NCBI GenBank assembly: GCA_030144725.1
Contig: JASKMD010000014.1
Coordinates: forward strand, 9,362,246 to 9,426,245
Direction: 5' to 3'
DNA: 64,000 nucleotides
Origin: Haematococcus lacustris
Taxonomy: Eukaryota > Chlorophyta > Chlorophyceae > Chlamydomonadales > Haematococcaceae
The translations under genes and the position numbers were made by a program. This document shows positions 20,065 through 31,131 of the stretch, piece after piece. A model generated the notes under the pieces. That model was not told where the DNA came from, searched no databases, and saw nothing but the letters and a program-made list of their open reading frames with translations. Each line of letters begins with the position of its first letter. Position 1 is the first letter of the stretch.

Positions 20065-22030
20065 GATGTTGCCTTGCATGTCAATGACCCGCATGCAAGG
20101 AACCCGACTCAAACACCCACATCGTGCTTTGCCCGCTCATTTGTCGACCACATTGAGCATGTAGTCGGTGGTTGTTTTGATGTTGATACAAGTGGCACGC
20201 CGTGTAATGTCACTTCATCATTCCTCCAGGGTCGCAACACGCTGATGTTTCCATCCCCGTTGCATGCCGAGTCCGTTGTTCGTGCATATGTTGTTGCTCA
20301 ACCACATGCACCCACAACTGTTGCCATGTTCTTACCCACCGCGCACAATGCGACACATGATGTGCTTCGCAAGCATGGCTTCCGCGTCATTGCTGATTAT
20401 GCACGCACTTCCGATGTGCTTGTCAAACCACCACCGCACCTTCCACACCTTGATGTCCATCATGGCTTGCCATATGACATGCAAATGTGGTTGAGTCCGA
20501 CACATGCACGTTGCAATGCCGCTTCGCATGGAGTCACCCATGTCCACAAATGCACGGTGTCTGGTGCATCTGCAAATGCACTCTTTGATAGTGGTGCATC
20601 GCATTCTTTTGTATCTGAAGCATTTGCCGCATCCGCACAGTTTCACTTGCGCCGCACACATGTGAATACCGTTGAGCTTGCTGATGGCACAAGCACCCTT
20701 CAAGTGAGGGGGGAATGCATGGCACGATTGAAATTGCCATGTGTTCATGATGCCTTGTTTGCCACTGTCCGATTGCTTGTGTTACCGCACACACCACACG
20801 GCATTGACCTGATATTAGGCAATGATTTTATGTCCCAATTTCAAGTTCAACTTGACTTTGGTCATGAGCCTATGGTCACAATGCACTCCAAGGGTAAACA
20901 ATTCACATTGAAATCCCGCACCCTTGTCCGTAAACCGAAAGTGGCGCATGCAAGTACAAACCTTATTACCGAAGCCCTACGTAAGGGTTTGTCCGCTACA
21001 ATGATATCCACCCGGTCCGCCACCAAAGAGGTTAGGAAAGGTGGAGAGTCTATGATGTTCTGGGTACAAGCCGATTATAAGCCCCGAATTCCCGATTCCG
21101 CCAAAGCACCCGCAAAGCCCGCGCAACCTACGAACACCCCCTCCGCCCCTTTGCTTTCCGAGTCCGAGCTCCGTGGACTCCTGGACCGTCACAAAGGGGT
21201 CTTCAACGACATCCCCGCTGGCCTTCCGCCGTCAAGAGGAGTCGGCCATACTATACCGCTGGAACCTGGTGCGAAACCACCATTCAAAGGTATGTACCGC
21301 CTCTCTCCCCTTGAGTATGCCGAAGTTAAGAAACAAATATCCGATTTATTATCAAAGGGTTGGATACGCCCAAGCTCCTCTCCGTATGGGGCTCCCGTGT
21401 TATTCGTGGCCAAGAAAGATGGCACCCTCCGCATGTGTGTTGATTACCGGGCTTTGAATTCTATGACCGTCCGCAACCGTTACCCGATGCCCCGAATTGA
21501 GGATTTGTTTGATAAGTTATCCGGTGCTAAGGTCTTTTCCTCTATTGACCTTCAGTCCGGTTACCATCAAATCCGCATTACACCCGAAGACATACCAAAG
21601 ACCGCTTTCCGGACCCCATTTGGTCATTATGAGTACTTAGTATTGTGCTTTGGTCTTACTAATGCTCCCGCTACCTTCCAAGCCGAGATGAACCGTATCT
21701 TCTCCGATTACATCAACGACTTCGTCGTTGTGTACTTGGATGATATTCTCATTTATTCCAAATCCGCCGCCGATCACGCCAAACATCTTGATCTTGTACT
21801 CAAGCGCCTCCGTGAACATGAACTCTACGCCAAGCTTAAGAAATGTGACTTCAACAAGCCGGAAGTCAACTTCTTGGGTCATGTCGTTTGCGCCGAGGGT
21901 ATCAAGGTTGATCCGTCTAAGGTTAAAGTCGTGGCCGAATGGCCCGCACCAACCTCCGTCTCCGAGCTACGTTCCTTCCTTGGTCTTGCTAACTACTTCC
22001 GACGCTTCATGCAAGGTTACAGCAAGCGAG
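20065..22030 (+). CDS. pol: Pol polyprotein N-terminal half (copy 2)
   Basis: Same frame after the UAG as copy 1: protease DSGAS, RT with YLDD, and the start of the connection domain, then the gap. No stop or frameshift in the visible part. The apparent continuation beyond the gap is unrelated LINE sequence. Confidence 0.85.
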
Positions 22031-22530
22031 NNNNNNNNNNNNNNNNNNNNNNNNNNNNNNNNNNNNNNNNNNNNNNNNNNNNNNNNNNNNNNNNNNNNNN
22101 NNNNNNNNNNNNNNNNNNNNNNNNNNNNNNNNNNNNNNNNNNNNNNNNNNNNNNNNNNNNNNNNNNNNNNNNNNNNNNNNNNNNNNNNNNNNNNNNNNNN
22201 NNNNNNNNNNNNNNNNNNNNNNNNNNNNNNNNNNNNNNNNNNNNNNNNNNNNNNNNNNNNNNNNNNNNNNNNNNNNNNNNNNNNNNNNNNNNNNNNNNNN
22301 NNNNNNNNNNNNNNNNNNNNNNNNNNNNNNNNNNNNNNNNNNNNNNNNNNNNNNNNNNNNNNNNNNNNNNNNNNNNNNNNNNNNNNNNNNNNNNNNNNNN
22401 NNNNNNNNNNNNNNNNNNNNNNNNNNNNNNNNNNNNNNNNNNNNNNNNNNNNNNNNNNNNNNNNNNNNNNNNNNNNNNNNNNNNNNNNNNNNNNNNNNNN
22501 NNNNNNNNNNNNNNNNNNNNNNNNNNNNNN
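22031..22530. other. assembly gap of 500 N
   Basis: Nominal-size gap between Ty3 copy 2 and LINE sequence; both flanks are repeats, so the join may be wrong. Confidence 0.98.
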
Positions 22531-22825
22531 GGTAGTTCTGTGGGGAGGGTATGGGGAGGGTCTGGGGCTGGGTCTGGAGCTAGGGTGGAGGGCGTTGGTG
22601 TGGGGGACTGTCTTGACGTTGTCCAAGGGAGGGGGTTGCTTGGGTTGTGTGGACCATTGCATGCGGGGTGTGGACCTTTGCTTGGGGTGTGTGGACCGCT
22701 GTGTTTGGGTGGGGTGCTTGGGGCTCGTGTATGGGGGAACCTTGTTTTGTAGTAGTCTTCTCTTTTCATCTTTTCTTTAGTGTCACTCTCTCTCTTGTAA
22801 TGCTCCTCCATTAAAAAAAAAAAAA
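22531..22825 (+). mobile_element. LINE subfamily A, 3'UTR and poly(A) tail only
   Basis: The last about 280 bp of the A-type 3'UTR (GTGTGGACC repeats, TCACTCTCTCTCTTGTAATG), followed by a 13-bp A-tract at 22813-22825. TGTAA sits about 15 bp upstream of the tail. The 5' part is in the gap. Confidence 0.85.
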
Positions 22826-23236
22826 TACTCCTTGGAGGGGAGCGCGGGGGTAAGGGCGGCCCTGTGCATGGCCAGAGGGCTGGAGGGGATGGTGGGGGTG
22901 CTGATGCGGCCTGCCAGCTGGAGCGAGCTGAGGTAGCTGACCAGCGGCTGGAACACGATGCACCAGCAGAGCGGGGAGGCCCCGCTGCCCCGCAACAGCG
23001 CCGACCCAAGGGGGAAGCTGTCGGTGAGGTGGCCGTTGAGCAGCACCTGGCTCGTGGCACCCCGGTGCAGCAGCTGAGACCAGCGCACATGCCCCTCCCG
23101 GCAGAACCCCATCGCCTCCATTGTGTCCTGGAGCAAGCCCCAGGACACGTTGCCATAGGCCCCCGCCAGGTCCAGCAACAACAACCAGGCTGGGCTGCCC
23201 CGCTGCTGCAGGTACTCCAGCAGGCCCAGGTGGGGA
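22826..23236 (-). mobile_element. LINE subfamily B fragment: RT palm segment
   Basis: On the minus strand it encodes the RT segment from LLEYLQQRGSPAW through LLLDLAGAYGNV to LTPALPSKEY, ending just before the YADD box. The motif-A region reads AYGNV where the full-length A copy has AYDNV. It abuts an A-type poly(A) on one side and the B-type 3' end on the other. Confidence 0.8.
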
Positions 23237-25533
23237 GGTTTTTTCTCTAAGGAAGAGCATTACAAGTGAGTGAGAGTGACTGAAGAAAAGAAGGAAAAAG
23301 AAGACAACATTAAACAAGGTTCCCCCTTACACGATCCCCCAAGCATCCCACCCAAACACAGCGGTCCACACACCCCAAGCAAAGGTCCACACAACCCAAG
23401 CAAAGGTCCACACAACTCAAGCAACCCCCTCCCAAGGACAACGTCAAGACACTCCCCCACACCAACGCCCTCCACCCTAGCTCTACACACCTCCCCAGAC
23501 CCTCCCCACAAAACTATTCACACGAGCCTAAGCCCAGCCCCTCGACCTGAGGCCTTAAACCCTACCTCCAACACCCAGACCAAGACCAACTAAGCCCCCG
23601 CTCCCCTGACACTCAGACAAACCCCCGAGGCCTAGCCCACCCCACCCACAGAACGCACGAAGCCCCAAGCAGCAACCCTGCAGCTCAGGCTGGCTCGACG
23701 GGGTAGGGGACGGGCCACTGCAAGGAGAGGCGAACAAACAGCTCTCCCCCCCCCTGCGCCCTGCCCCCCCCCCTTCCTAGGCCTCCTTGCTGCCCTCTCC
23801 TCCTCCACTCCTCCCAACCCTCCCCTCTGCCCCCTCCTGCCCTCCCTTCCGCTCCCTCCTAGGCTGCTTGGCAAACCAGCCCCCCGACGCCTCGGGCCAT
23901 AGCTGGTCGAAATGGGCAGCGTCCAGCTCCGGGTCCTTGCCCTTGAACCAGGTGGAGGGCACAGCGCCGCAGAGGCCCACCCGGATGTCCCTCCCCACCC
24001 GATGCCAGGCACGCTTGACGGCCGTGGTGAGGGTAGATAGATAGGCCACGCGCAGCCGCAGCCACAACAGGCTGTCAGGGGGCTGGAAGGGGGGGGCCTC
24101 GCCGCGGGTGGGGCGCCCACTGAGGAGCAGCATGGCGTCGCCCGAGGGGGGCCGGGTGCCTGTGAGGCGGCCGTACACGTCCAACACCCACTCCCAGGCT
24201 GGGACCACGGCGGGGCAGGCCAGGAAGGCGTGGGTTAGAGTATCCAGGTGCCCCGGCTGGCAGAAGCGGCAGGCGGAAGAGCCCGGGGCAGCCGTACCCT
24301 TGAGGATGTGGCCCCACAAGGCCCCCACCATGAGGCTGGCATGAAGCACCCGCCAGGCCACGATGACATGCTCCCGACGGAGGGTGGGGTCTAGCAGCTC
24401 CTTCCACACCTTCGCACACGGCTGGCCCGCCTGAACACCCACAGCCAGCTGGTCCACGGTGTCGGCCCGGAGGGCGGGCTGAGCAAGTGGCCGCCTGCCC
24501 CCACGCCGCTGGTGGGCCTCCAGCTGCCGCTCAGCCTGCTGGGCCGCCCTCATCTGCGGCGAGGGTCGCTGGTGCGCCCTGGCGGAGGTGTCAAGCCAGC
24601 GAGGCGGTTGGCTGCCCTGCACCTCCTCGGTGAGCCGCACCTCCACATCCCTGCCCTGCTGTTCCCGCTCCCCCGCTGCCCCCTGGTCTGCCACCTGCTG
24701 CGCGCTGGCCTCCCACTTGAGCTCCAGCTCCCTCAGGGCCCCATCAGCCACCGCTGCCACCTCCGGTTCACCCGCTGCCCGGGGGGGGCGCACACCCCAC
24801 AGCGCAGGCCACAGGCTCCCACTGGGTGGGGAGAGGGGGTCGGCACTGACGCGCTGGAGCTGGTGGAGGCGCACCCTGGCATGCTTGACAGAGAAGTCTA
24901 GCAGGGTGGTGGTGCCCATGCCCCACACCTGAGGGTCCAGCTGCACGTGAGCCGAGGGGCCCAAGAGCCACTCCTCCTTAGGCCAGGTGCCAGGCCCCTC
25001 GTCAGCAGGGTCGGCAACATGCCCTCCCGCCCCGCCCCCTGCTCCCCCACGCCCTCCACCTCCTCCACGCCCTCGCCCCTTGCCCCCGCCCCGCCCCCTT
25101 GCCCGCCCCCCTCCCCTGCCAACCGCCCTGGCTCCTCCTTGCTCCTGCCCCTGAGCCTGCTCCTGCGCCACGTGACGCTGGGCGGGTAGAGGGCGGAGGT
25201 GGGTGGCTCGCTCCCCCGGGGTCAGCCTGTAGCTGGGCTTTTTGTGCCGGGCCACCGCAGCTGGCGCCCAGGCCGCCCCCTCCTCCGCCCAGAAAGCCCC
25301 GAGGGACCCTTGCCCTGTGGGGTCTAGGGGGTAGAGGCGGCTGTTGGGGCCCACCCAGTGGCAGAGCTGGAGCATGGGGGTGCGCCGCATCACAAACCCC
25401 ACCCCTGGCCCAACCCTCAGGCACTCCCACTCCGGCTGTGGAGGCTGCAAGCGGTCCACCTTGCCCTGCCAGGGCTCGGGGAGGCAAGCCCTGACCAGGT
25501 CCGCAGCCCAACGGGCCTCCCCCTCCAGCTGGG
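23237..25533 (-). mobile_element. LINE subfamily B copy: ORF2 C-terminal half and 3'UTR
   Basis: The 3' end (GTAATGCTCTTCCTTAGAGAAAAAA on the minus strand, interrupted by few changes) lies at 23237-23265, 3'UTR to about 23770, and ORF2 coding on the minus strand 23777-25459. It includes the zinc motif CRFCQPGHLDTLTHAF. Subfamily B lacks about 30 residues (GAVWRLRSSGAATALQ…) that A has before STLTTAVKR. 5'-truncated at 25533 within ORF2. Confidence 0.85.
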
Positions 25534-25534
25534 A

Positions 25535-25584
25535 GTGTCACTCTCTCTCTTGTAATGCTCCTCCATCAAAAAAAAAAAAAAAAA
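25535..25584 (+). mobile_element. extremely truncated LINE A insertion: about 33 bp plus poly(A)
   Basis: GTGTCACTCTCTCTCTTGTA and the next 13 bases, identical to the terminus of A elements, followed by 17 A. Nothing more of the element is present. It separates a minus-strand from a plus-strand LINE B piece. Confidence 0.8.
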
Positions 25585-26005
25585 GCAGCCTCCCTCCCTT
25601 GGCGACCCCAAGGCCTCAACCTCTTGGGGCGGGTACAGGTGGCCCAGCAGTGCCTGGCCTCCAAGTCCATCTACCAAATGGCCTTTGTGCAAGCCTCCAC
25701 TCCTCTGGCGCAGGCCATGGCCTTGGCTGTCTATCGCTTTGTGGCAGCCTCAGACCTGCCCCAGGAGCGCAGCCCCAACAACAGCCGCCTCTACTCTAGC
25801 AAGGCCATCTGCGTGATGCCCCGGGGGGAGGGAGGGGTGGGGCTTCCCGACCTGGGGGTCACCAGCATGGCCATGGTGGCGAAGATGCTGGCCCAGCTCT
25901 GGTCGCCCAGGGTTCGACCCTGGCAGCCTCTGACCCACAGCCTGCTGGCAGACCCCTCCCACGGCCTCAGCATGTGGGTCATCACCGACCCCACCGCCCC
26001 CCCCT
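25585..26005 (+). mobile_element. LINE subfamily B ORF2 fragment
   Basis: Plus-strand ORF2 segment (SLPWRPQGLNLLGRVQVAQQ to ITDPTAPPS), open throughout, B-type by ASTPLAQAMALAVYRF and SNKA-region variants. Cut on the right by the 5' end of the full-length A element. Confidence 0.8.
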
Positions 26006-26892
26006 CACTTTTCGCCTCTCGCACTTTTCGCAGCCTGCCGTTTCGCGTGGGTCGCGAGTTAGCGCCTCCCGTTAGCACAGCTAGCGTTTTCGCAGCAGGA
26101 GCAGCCGGAGGAGCGTTGTTTCGCAGTTTTTGTTGCTAAGGCAGCAAGTCGCGAGTTTCAGCCTGCGGAGCAGCTAAACAGCAAGGAGCAGGAGCTGCGT
26201 TAAGGTGGTGTGGTCGTCTCTGTCTGTCTGCTCTCAGCCGCAGCCAGCCGCCAGCAGCCGCCAGCAGCCGCCAGCGACCGCCAGCAGCGCTTTTGCTCTT
26301 TTCGGCTTTTTGCTTCATAACGTCTGTCAGGTTGCGCCAGCCGCAGCCGTTTCTCTCCGGCGCCGCCACCTGAGCGCCTCATCCCAGCCGCCGCTACCTC
26401 GCAGCTGCCGCAGGTGTAACCGCTCCAACCGCCTCCAGCAGCCTTTCCAGCCGCAGGTCCTTTCCTGCTATCGCTGTGTGCAGCTGCTGTCGCTTCTTGT
26501 GCGAACCACAGCCAGCAGTTCGCGGGAGCTTACAGCGTTGTCGGTTTCCTGAGGCAACCGCCTCAACCGCTTCAGCTTCCGCCCAGCTGCCCTTCCCCTA
26601 CCCTCTTCTCCTTCTCCCCCCCTTCCTCCTCCCCCCGCGTGCCTCGCCTTCTGCCGGCGCCTGTCGCGTCACTGCCAAGGAGACGACAACGGTCGGAGGC
26701 CCACCGCCGGGGTTTGCTCCACTGAATTCAGTGCGAGCCGGCGTACCTGAGAACCAAGCCTAGCTCCCGGGTCAATGGGGGAAGGCTGAGTTTAGTGCTC
26801 AACCAGTGCGCTTGACCCTTAGTTTGTGCCCGTCTCAAGCTCGCGTGTTGCCTGCGCCTGTGGCCCTCCAGGTTGCTTCGGCTTTTCGCGTC
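26006..26892 (+). promoter_or_regulatory. LINE A 5'UTR / internal promoter region
   Basis: Starts with two tandem copies of CACTTTTCGCCTCTCG-type 16-mers (three in the copies at 53193 and 60960), then CGC/TTT-rich sequence and a CCGCCAGCAG-type short repeat. The same 5' end is reached in three independent copies, which marks the true element start and suggests an internal promoter near it. Confidence 0.6.
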
Positions 26893-29137
26893 ATGGAGGC
26901 CAGCTGCAGATCGCAGCAGCTTGTGCCTGTCTTTCGGCACTTTGCGTGGTCCCGGGCCCCTCTCTTGTCCCGGGACCCATGCCCTCCCCTTTTTGAGCCC
27001 CTGGTCGGCGGGCCCATGGCATGGCTCATGCCAATCGGGCGCGTCGCCAGCAAGGAGCTGCTTCGGCTCCAACAGCTCAACCCCCTGCTGCCTGCCCCTT
27101 ATGAAGATGCCTGGGCTCTCGCAGAGACTTGCAGCACAGCCCTGCTGGCTCACAAACAGCGGCATGGCAGTGCTGTTGCCTCCCTCTCCACCCTCCACTC
27201 TGCAGGCCACCCCCTCTACAGCTTGGTGGTCGTGCATGATGCAGCCAGCATGGAGGGAAGGGCCTTGGACTCCCAGTTCATCTCCCAGCCGTGGTTGGAG
27301 ATGCCTCTCTTTGGCCGGAACGTGCGTGTGCCCGTGGAGCCCATGGACCATGGCCCCCCCCCAGGTGCTGTCAAGCTGGTCTTCCACCACCACTACCCCC
27401 TGGCGTCTAGGGAGGGTCTGGTAGAGGGGGTGCTCAAGGCAGTGGGGTACAAGGTCAGCCCGGCCCCAACAGCGGGCTTGCCGGAGGCCCTGGACCTGCA
27501 CACAGCAGTCGTGCTCAGCGAGCGGCTGGGTGCCCATTCCCGCACAAGCAGTTTCTGGGGGTCGCCTGGGGGTAATGGGGCCATAGTGGAGGCTGTCGTG
27601 GTGCCCCCTCTAGGGGACCCAAAGCTAGCCCTGCTGCCTGAGGTGTATGCCACTCCTACTGGCTGGGGCAAGCTGCAGATCCTGCAGCTGTGGGGGGACA
27701 CACAGCCTCTGCTCGACCAAGGACCCCCCCCTGCTCAGGCCCCTGCCCAGCCACCAGGTGACCCCCCTGCTCAACCTCCCCCGCCTCCCCCTGCCCATCC
27801 TCCTCCCCAACCCCCGGCCCAGCCACCAGCCCAGCCTCCTGGTGGACCCCCCGTTCATCCTCCCCCGCCTCCCCCTGCTCAACCTCCCCCACCTCCCCAT
27901 GCTCAACCCCCCCCACCACCCCCTGCCCAGCCACCAGGTGACCCACCTGCTCTATCTCCCCCTCCACCCCCTGCCCAGCCCCATACCCAACCACCAGGTG
28001 ACACCCTTACTCAACCTCCCCCCCCTCCCCCTTTCCATCCTCCTCCTCAGCCCCCTGCCCAGCTCCCTTCCCAGCCACCTGATGACCCCCTTGCTCTTCC
28101 TCCTCCACCCCCCCTTGCTCAACCTCCCCCACCACACCCTGCTCAGCCCCCTACCAAGTCACCAGGTGACCCCGCAGCTCTACCTCCCCCTCCCTCACCC
28201 TCACCCTCCCTCCCTCCCTCCCTCACCCTCCCTCACCCTCCCTCACCCTCCCTCACCCTCCCTCACCCTCCCTCAGCTGCTGCCGCCCCCCTCCAGCGCA
28301 CCTCAGATGGGGGTGGCACAGCTGGGGATGAGGGGGCCCGGGTGGCGCAGGGCGCCCAGGTGGCCCAGCAGCAGCAGCAGCAGCACAGCCCTGGGGTGGG
28401 AGCGGGGGCGGGGAAAGAGGCTGTAGCGGGGGCAGGGGATGAGTCAGGGGCTAGAGGGCCAGGGCTCAAGGGTCTCGGGATCCACCCGTCTGCTCCGCCC
28501 CGTGGAAGGCCTTCCCGGTTCGATAGCTCTTGGGGCCCAGCTACAGCAGAGCTTTCTGGGGGGACTCCGTGGCTGGGCCCGTCCTGGGCTGCCCGGGTGT
28601 GCTCAAGGGGTGAGTCAGCGCAGCCGGGGGAGAAGGAGGCGCATGGTCTGTCGCCGAGCAGCCCAGCCGCCCCCTCCACTGGTCAGGGGCCCGCGAGTCG
28701 GCCTTTCCAGCTTGGCGGTGCAGCAGCTCCTACACGAGGCAGGAGGTCCCTTCTTCCCCGCATGGACATGACCAACTCCACCGGAGGTAAGTCGGGGGAT
28801 GTGGGGGGCAAGGCTCTAGCCGTCGTGTTCTCCGCCGCTAGCAGGGCCCTCCGAGCCGGTAGGAGCACCCTTGTCCCTCAGCCGGAGCTGCTATCAGCTC
28901 TCCTCCCCTCCCCCTCAGCCTCACCCGCTTCTACCCAAGACGAGGCCTCTCGGCCCGACTGCGGAGGGGCACAGTCGCTGGACGGCAGGGCTATCACAGC
29001 TAGTCAGCCCCAGGCTGCCGCCACACCTCACCAGCGCACCTCAGCAGGGGGTGGCACTGCTGGCACAGAGGGGGCGAGGTTGGTGCCTGTAGCGCAGCAG
29101 CAACAGCAACAGCAGCAGCAGCAGCGGCAACAGCACC

Positions 29138-29171
<34 letters not shown>

Positions 29172-31129
29172 CCAGCAGCAGCAGCGGGCTGGGGCTGGGG
29201 CTGGGGCTGGGGCTGGGGCTGGGGCTGGGGCTGGGGCTGGGGCTGGGGCTGGGGCTGGGGCTGGGGCTGGGGCTGGGGCTGGGGCTAGGGCTGGGGCTGG
29301 GGCTGGGGCTGGGGCTGGGGCTGGGGCTGGGGCTGGGGCTGGGGCTGGGGCTGGGGCTGGGGCTGGGGCTGGGGCTGGGGCTGGGGCTGGGGCTGGGGCT
29401 GGGGCTGGGGCTGGGGCTGGGGCTGGGGCTGGGGCTGGGGCTGGGGCTGGGGCTGGGGCTGGGGCTGGGGCTGGGGCTGGGGCTGGGGCTGGGGCTGGGG
29501 CTGGGGCTGGGGCTGGGGCTGGGGCTGGGGCTGGGGCTGGGGCTGGGGCTGGGGCTGGGGCTGGGGCTGGGGCTGGGGCTGGGGCTGGGGCTGGGGCTGG
29601 GGCTGGGGCTGGGGCTGGGGCTGGGCTGGGCTGGGGCTGGGGCTGGGGCTGGGGCTGGGGCTGGGGCTGGGGCTGGGGCTGGGGCTGGGGCTGGGGCTGG
29701 GGCTGGGGCTGGGGCTGGGGCTGGGGCTGGGGCTGGGGCTGGGGCTGGGGCTGGGGCTGGGGCTGGGGCTGGGGCTGGGGCTGGGGCTGGGGCTGGGGCT
29801 GGGGCTGGGGCTAGGGCTGGGGCCGTGCCTTCTCCGATGGTTTTGGATCGCCCACGCCTTACCCGGCCCGTGCTCTCTACCCTCTTTCCAACGCCCACCA
29901 CCTTCCAGCCCAGCGCCCAGGGGGCTTTTGTGTCCCGAGCGCATGCGCCTTGCTCTGTCCCACCCCGAGGGGTGCATCTCCCCCACATCCCTCTTCCCCC
30001 CCAGCAGCTCTCTGCCCCCCTGAACCCCCCTTGGGCCGCCCCTCCCCCCCTTGTTTATCCTCCCGCTGTCCATCCCGTGCCTCTTGAGGGGTCTGTTGCC
30101 TCTGGCTCCCTTGCCGGTATTCCCCCATCAGCCTCTCCGCGCTCCCCGGGGCACTTGGGGTTGCTGGGCAAGGCCCTCTTGAAGGGCGCGGTGCTGGCCT
30201 CCAAGGGCAAGCTCGCTGCCCGTAAGCTGAGAGATGCCACAGCTAGGGGCCTAGCCGCAGCCGGGCAGTGGGTGGGTGGGGAACCTTCCGCCAGCTCTCC
30301 CTCCCTTGACCCCATGGACGCCGAGGCAGCGGCCCCCACCGCCTCTTGCCGCACGGAGGTCACGGGGCCTGGCGCAGTTGCCCATCTCCCAGCCCAGGAG
30401 CTTGGTCCCTCCACCGGGCTGGGCACCCGGCTCGGCACGGTGCGGGTTGGGCCCGGTGAGCTGCAGGGTAGTCAGCCTCCCCGCTGGCTTGACACCGCCG
30501 CGAGGGCACCTCCGCGCCCCTCCCCGGATGACAGGAGGGCTAGGCGGGAGGAGCGGCAGCGGGTGGCTCAGTGTAGGTCGAGGCGAGGCAACACGCAGCC
30601 AGCTACCCAGCCAGCCAGAGGGGGGCCTAGCCGGCGCCGGTATGGCATTCCCTCTTCCGGTTCCAGCTCTGAGGAGTGGGAGGCACGGCGTGCAGGGCAC
30701 CAGCAAGCTGGCAGGCAGCGTGCTGCGCAGCTTGGCCATGGGTCCCCACACGTGCGCCGCTACGGGTTGCTCAGCCCCTCTGCTAGCCTGGCCAGCTCGC
30801 TGGGGGCCTCCTGTGATAGCCCTGTAGTTGAGTCAGCAGGGCCCCGGGAGGGGAGGTTGAGGGTGCCTAAGCGGCAGCAGCCCGAGCAGGCAGCTCAGCC
30901 TGGGGAGGAGGTCGAGCAGCTCGGTCCTCTGCCCCTGCGGCCCCCGCTGGCCATCTATTCCCGTGAGCCTCGGGTCCGCCTGCGCCGCCCGGGGGCCAAG
31001 TTGGCCTGCATTGAGGCCACTCCAGCCCCTATCCCCGGCCCACCCCCTTTGCCCGGTCCGCCTCCCCTTCCCAGCCCACCCACCCTCCTCTACACACGCG
31101 TAGCCCGCGCGGGGGCAAGCCAGGACTAG
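26893..31129 (+). CDS. LINE A ORF1 protein (frame broken in the GGGGCT repeat)
   Basis: Start ATG at 26893 (GCGTCATGG, a good context) giving [19 protein letters not shown]. About 280 residues of ordinary sequence ([35 protein letters not shown]) are followed by a long Pro-rich region, a 47-residue unit ([20 protein letters not shown]), poly-Gln and then a Gly-Ala run encoded by GGGGCT hexamers. Two shortened units near 29620-29632 change the frame; the downstream frame continues from about 29825 to a stop at 31127-31129. Near its end [15 protein letters not shown] is closely similar to a part of ORF2. Probably an RNA-binding or assembly protein by analogy with L1 ORF1; no RRM or zinc knuckle seen. 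Confidence 0.75.
28195..28275 (+). repeat. CCCTCAC microsatellite in ORF1
   Basis: Run of CCCTCACCCT/CCCTCCCT units, present with different lengths in the copies at about 55370-55445 and 63130-63215. Coding for Ser/Pro/Leu/Thr-rich sequence. Confidence 0.75.
29186..29820 (+). repeat. (GGGGCT)n hexanucleotide tract, about 105 units
   Basis: Nearly pure GGGGCT for about 630 bp, with one GCTAGGG variant near 29286 and two 5-base units near 29620. Preceded by a CAG-rich poly-Gln tract at 29094-29185. It encodes Gly-Ala in the ORF1 frame and Gly-Trp after the slip; the opposite strand reads Pro-Ala, Pro-Ser or Pro-Gln. The G-runs can form G-quadruplexes. Confidence 0.95.
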
Positions 31130-31131
31130 CC

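Larger units (their letters stand above)
18054..22030 (+). mobile_element. Ty3/gypsy copy 2, truncated by assembly gap
   Basis: Repeats copy 1 base for base at +5975 from the LTR to mid-pol, with about six substitutions noticed in 4 kb (for example 18306, 18419, 18774, 19327). It stops at the gap just after the RT connection region (…[11 protein letters not shown]). RNase H, integrase and the 3' LTR are not seen. Together the pair forms LTR-int-LTR-int. Confidence 0.92.

Noticed and set aside
20074..22780. Pol frame apparently continuing through the second gap into a Gly/Val-rich tail
   Set aside because: The tail after the gap is LINE 3'UTR; the continuity is an artefact of translating N.
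28195..29820. Telomeric repeats (CCCTCAC, GGGGCT, and GGGTAGGGTT in LINE 3'UTRs)
   Set aside because: None matches green-algal telomere arrays (TTTTAGGG or TTTAGGG); all lie at fixed positions within LINE copies.
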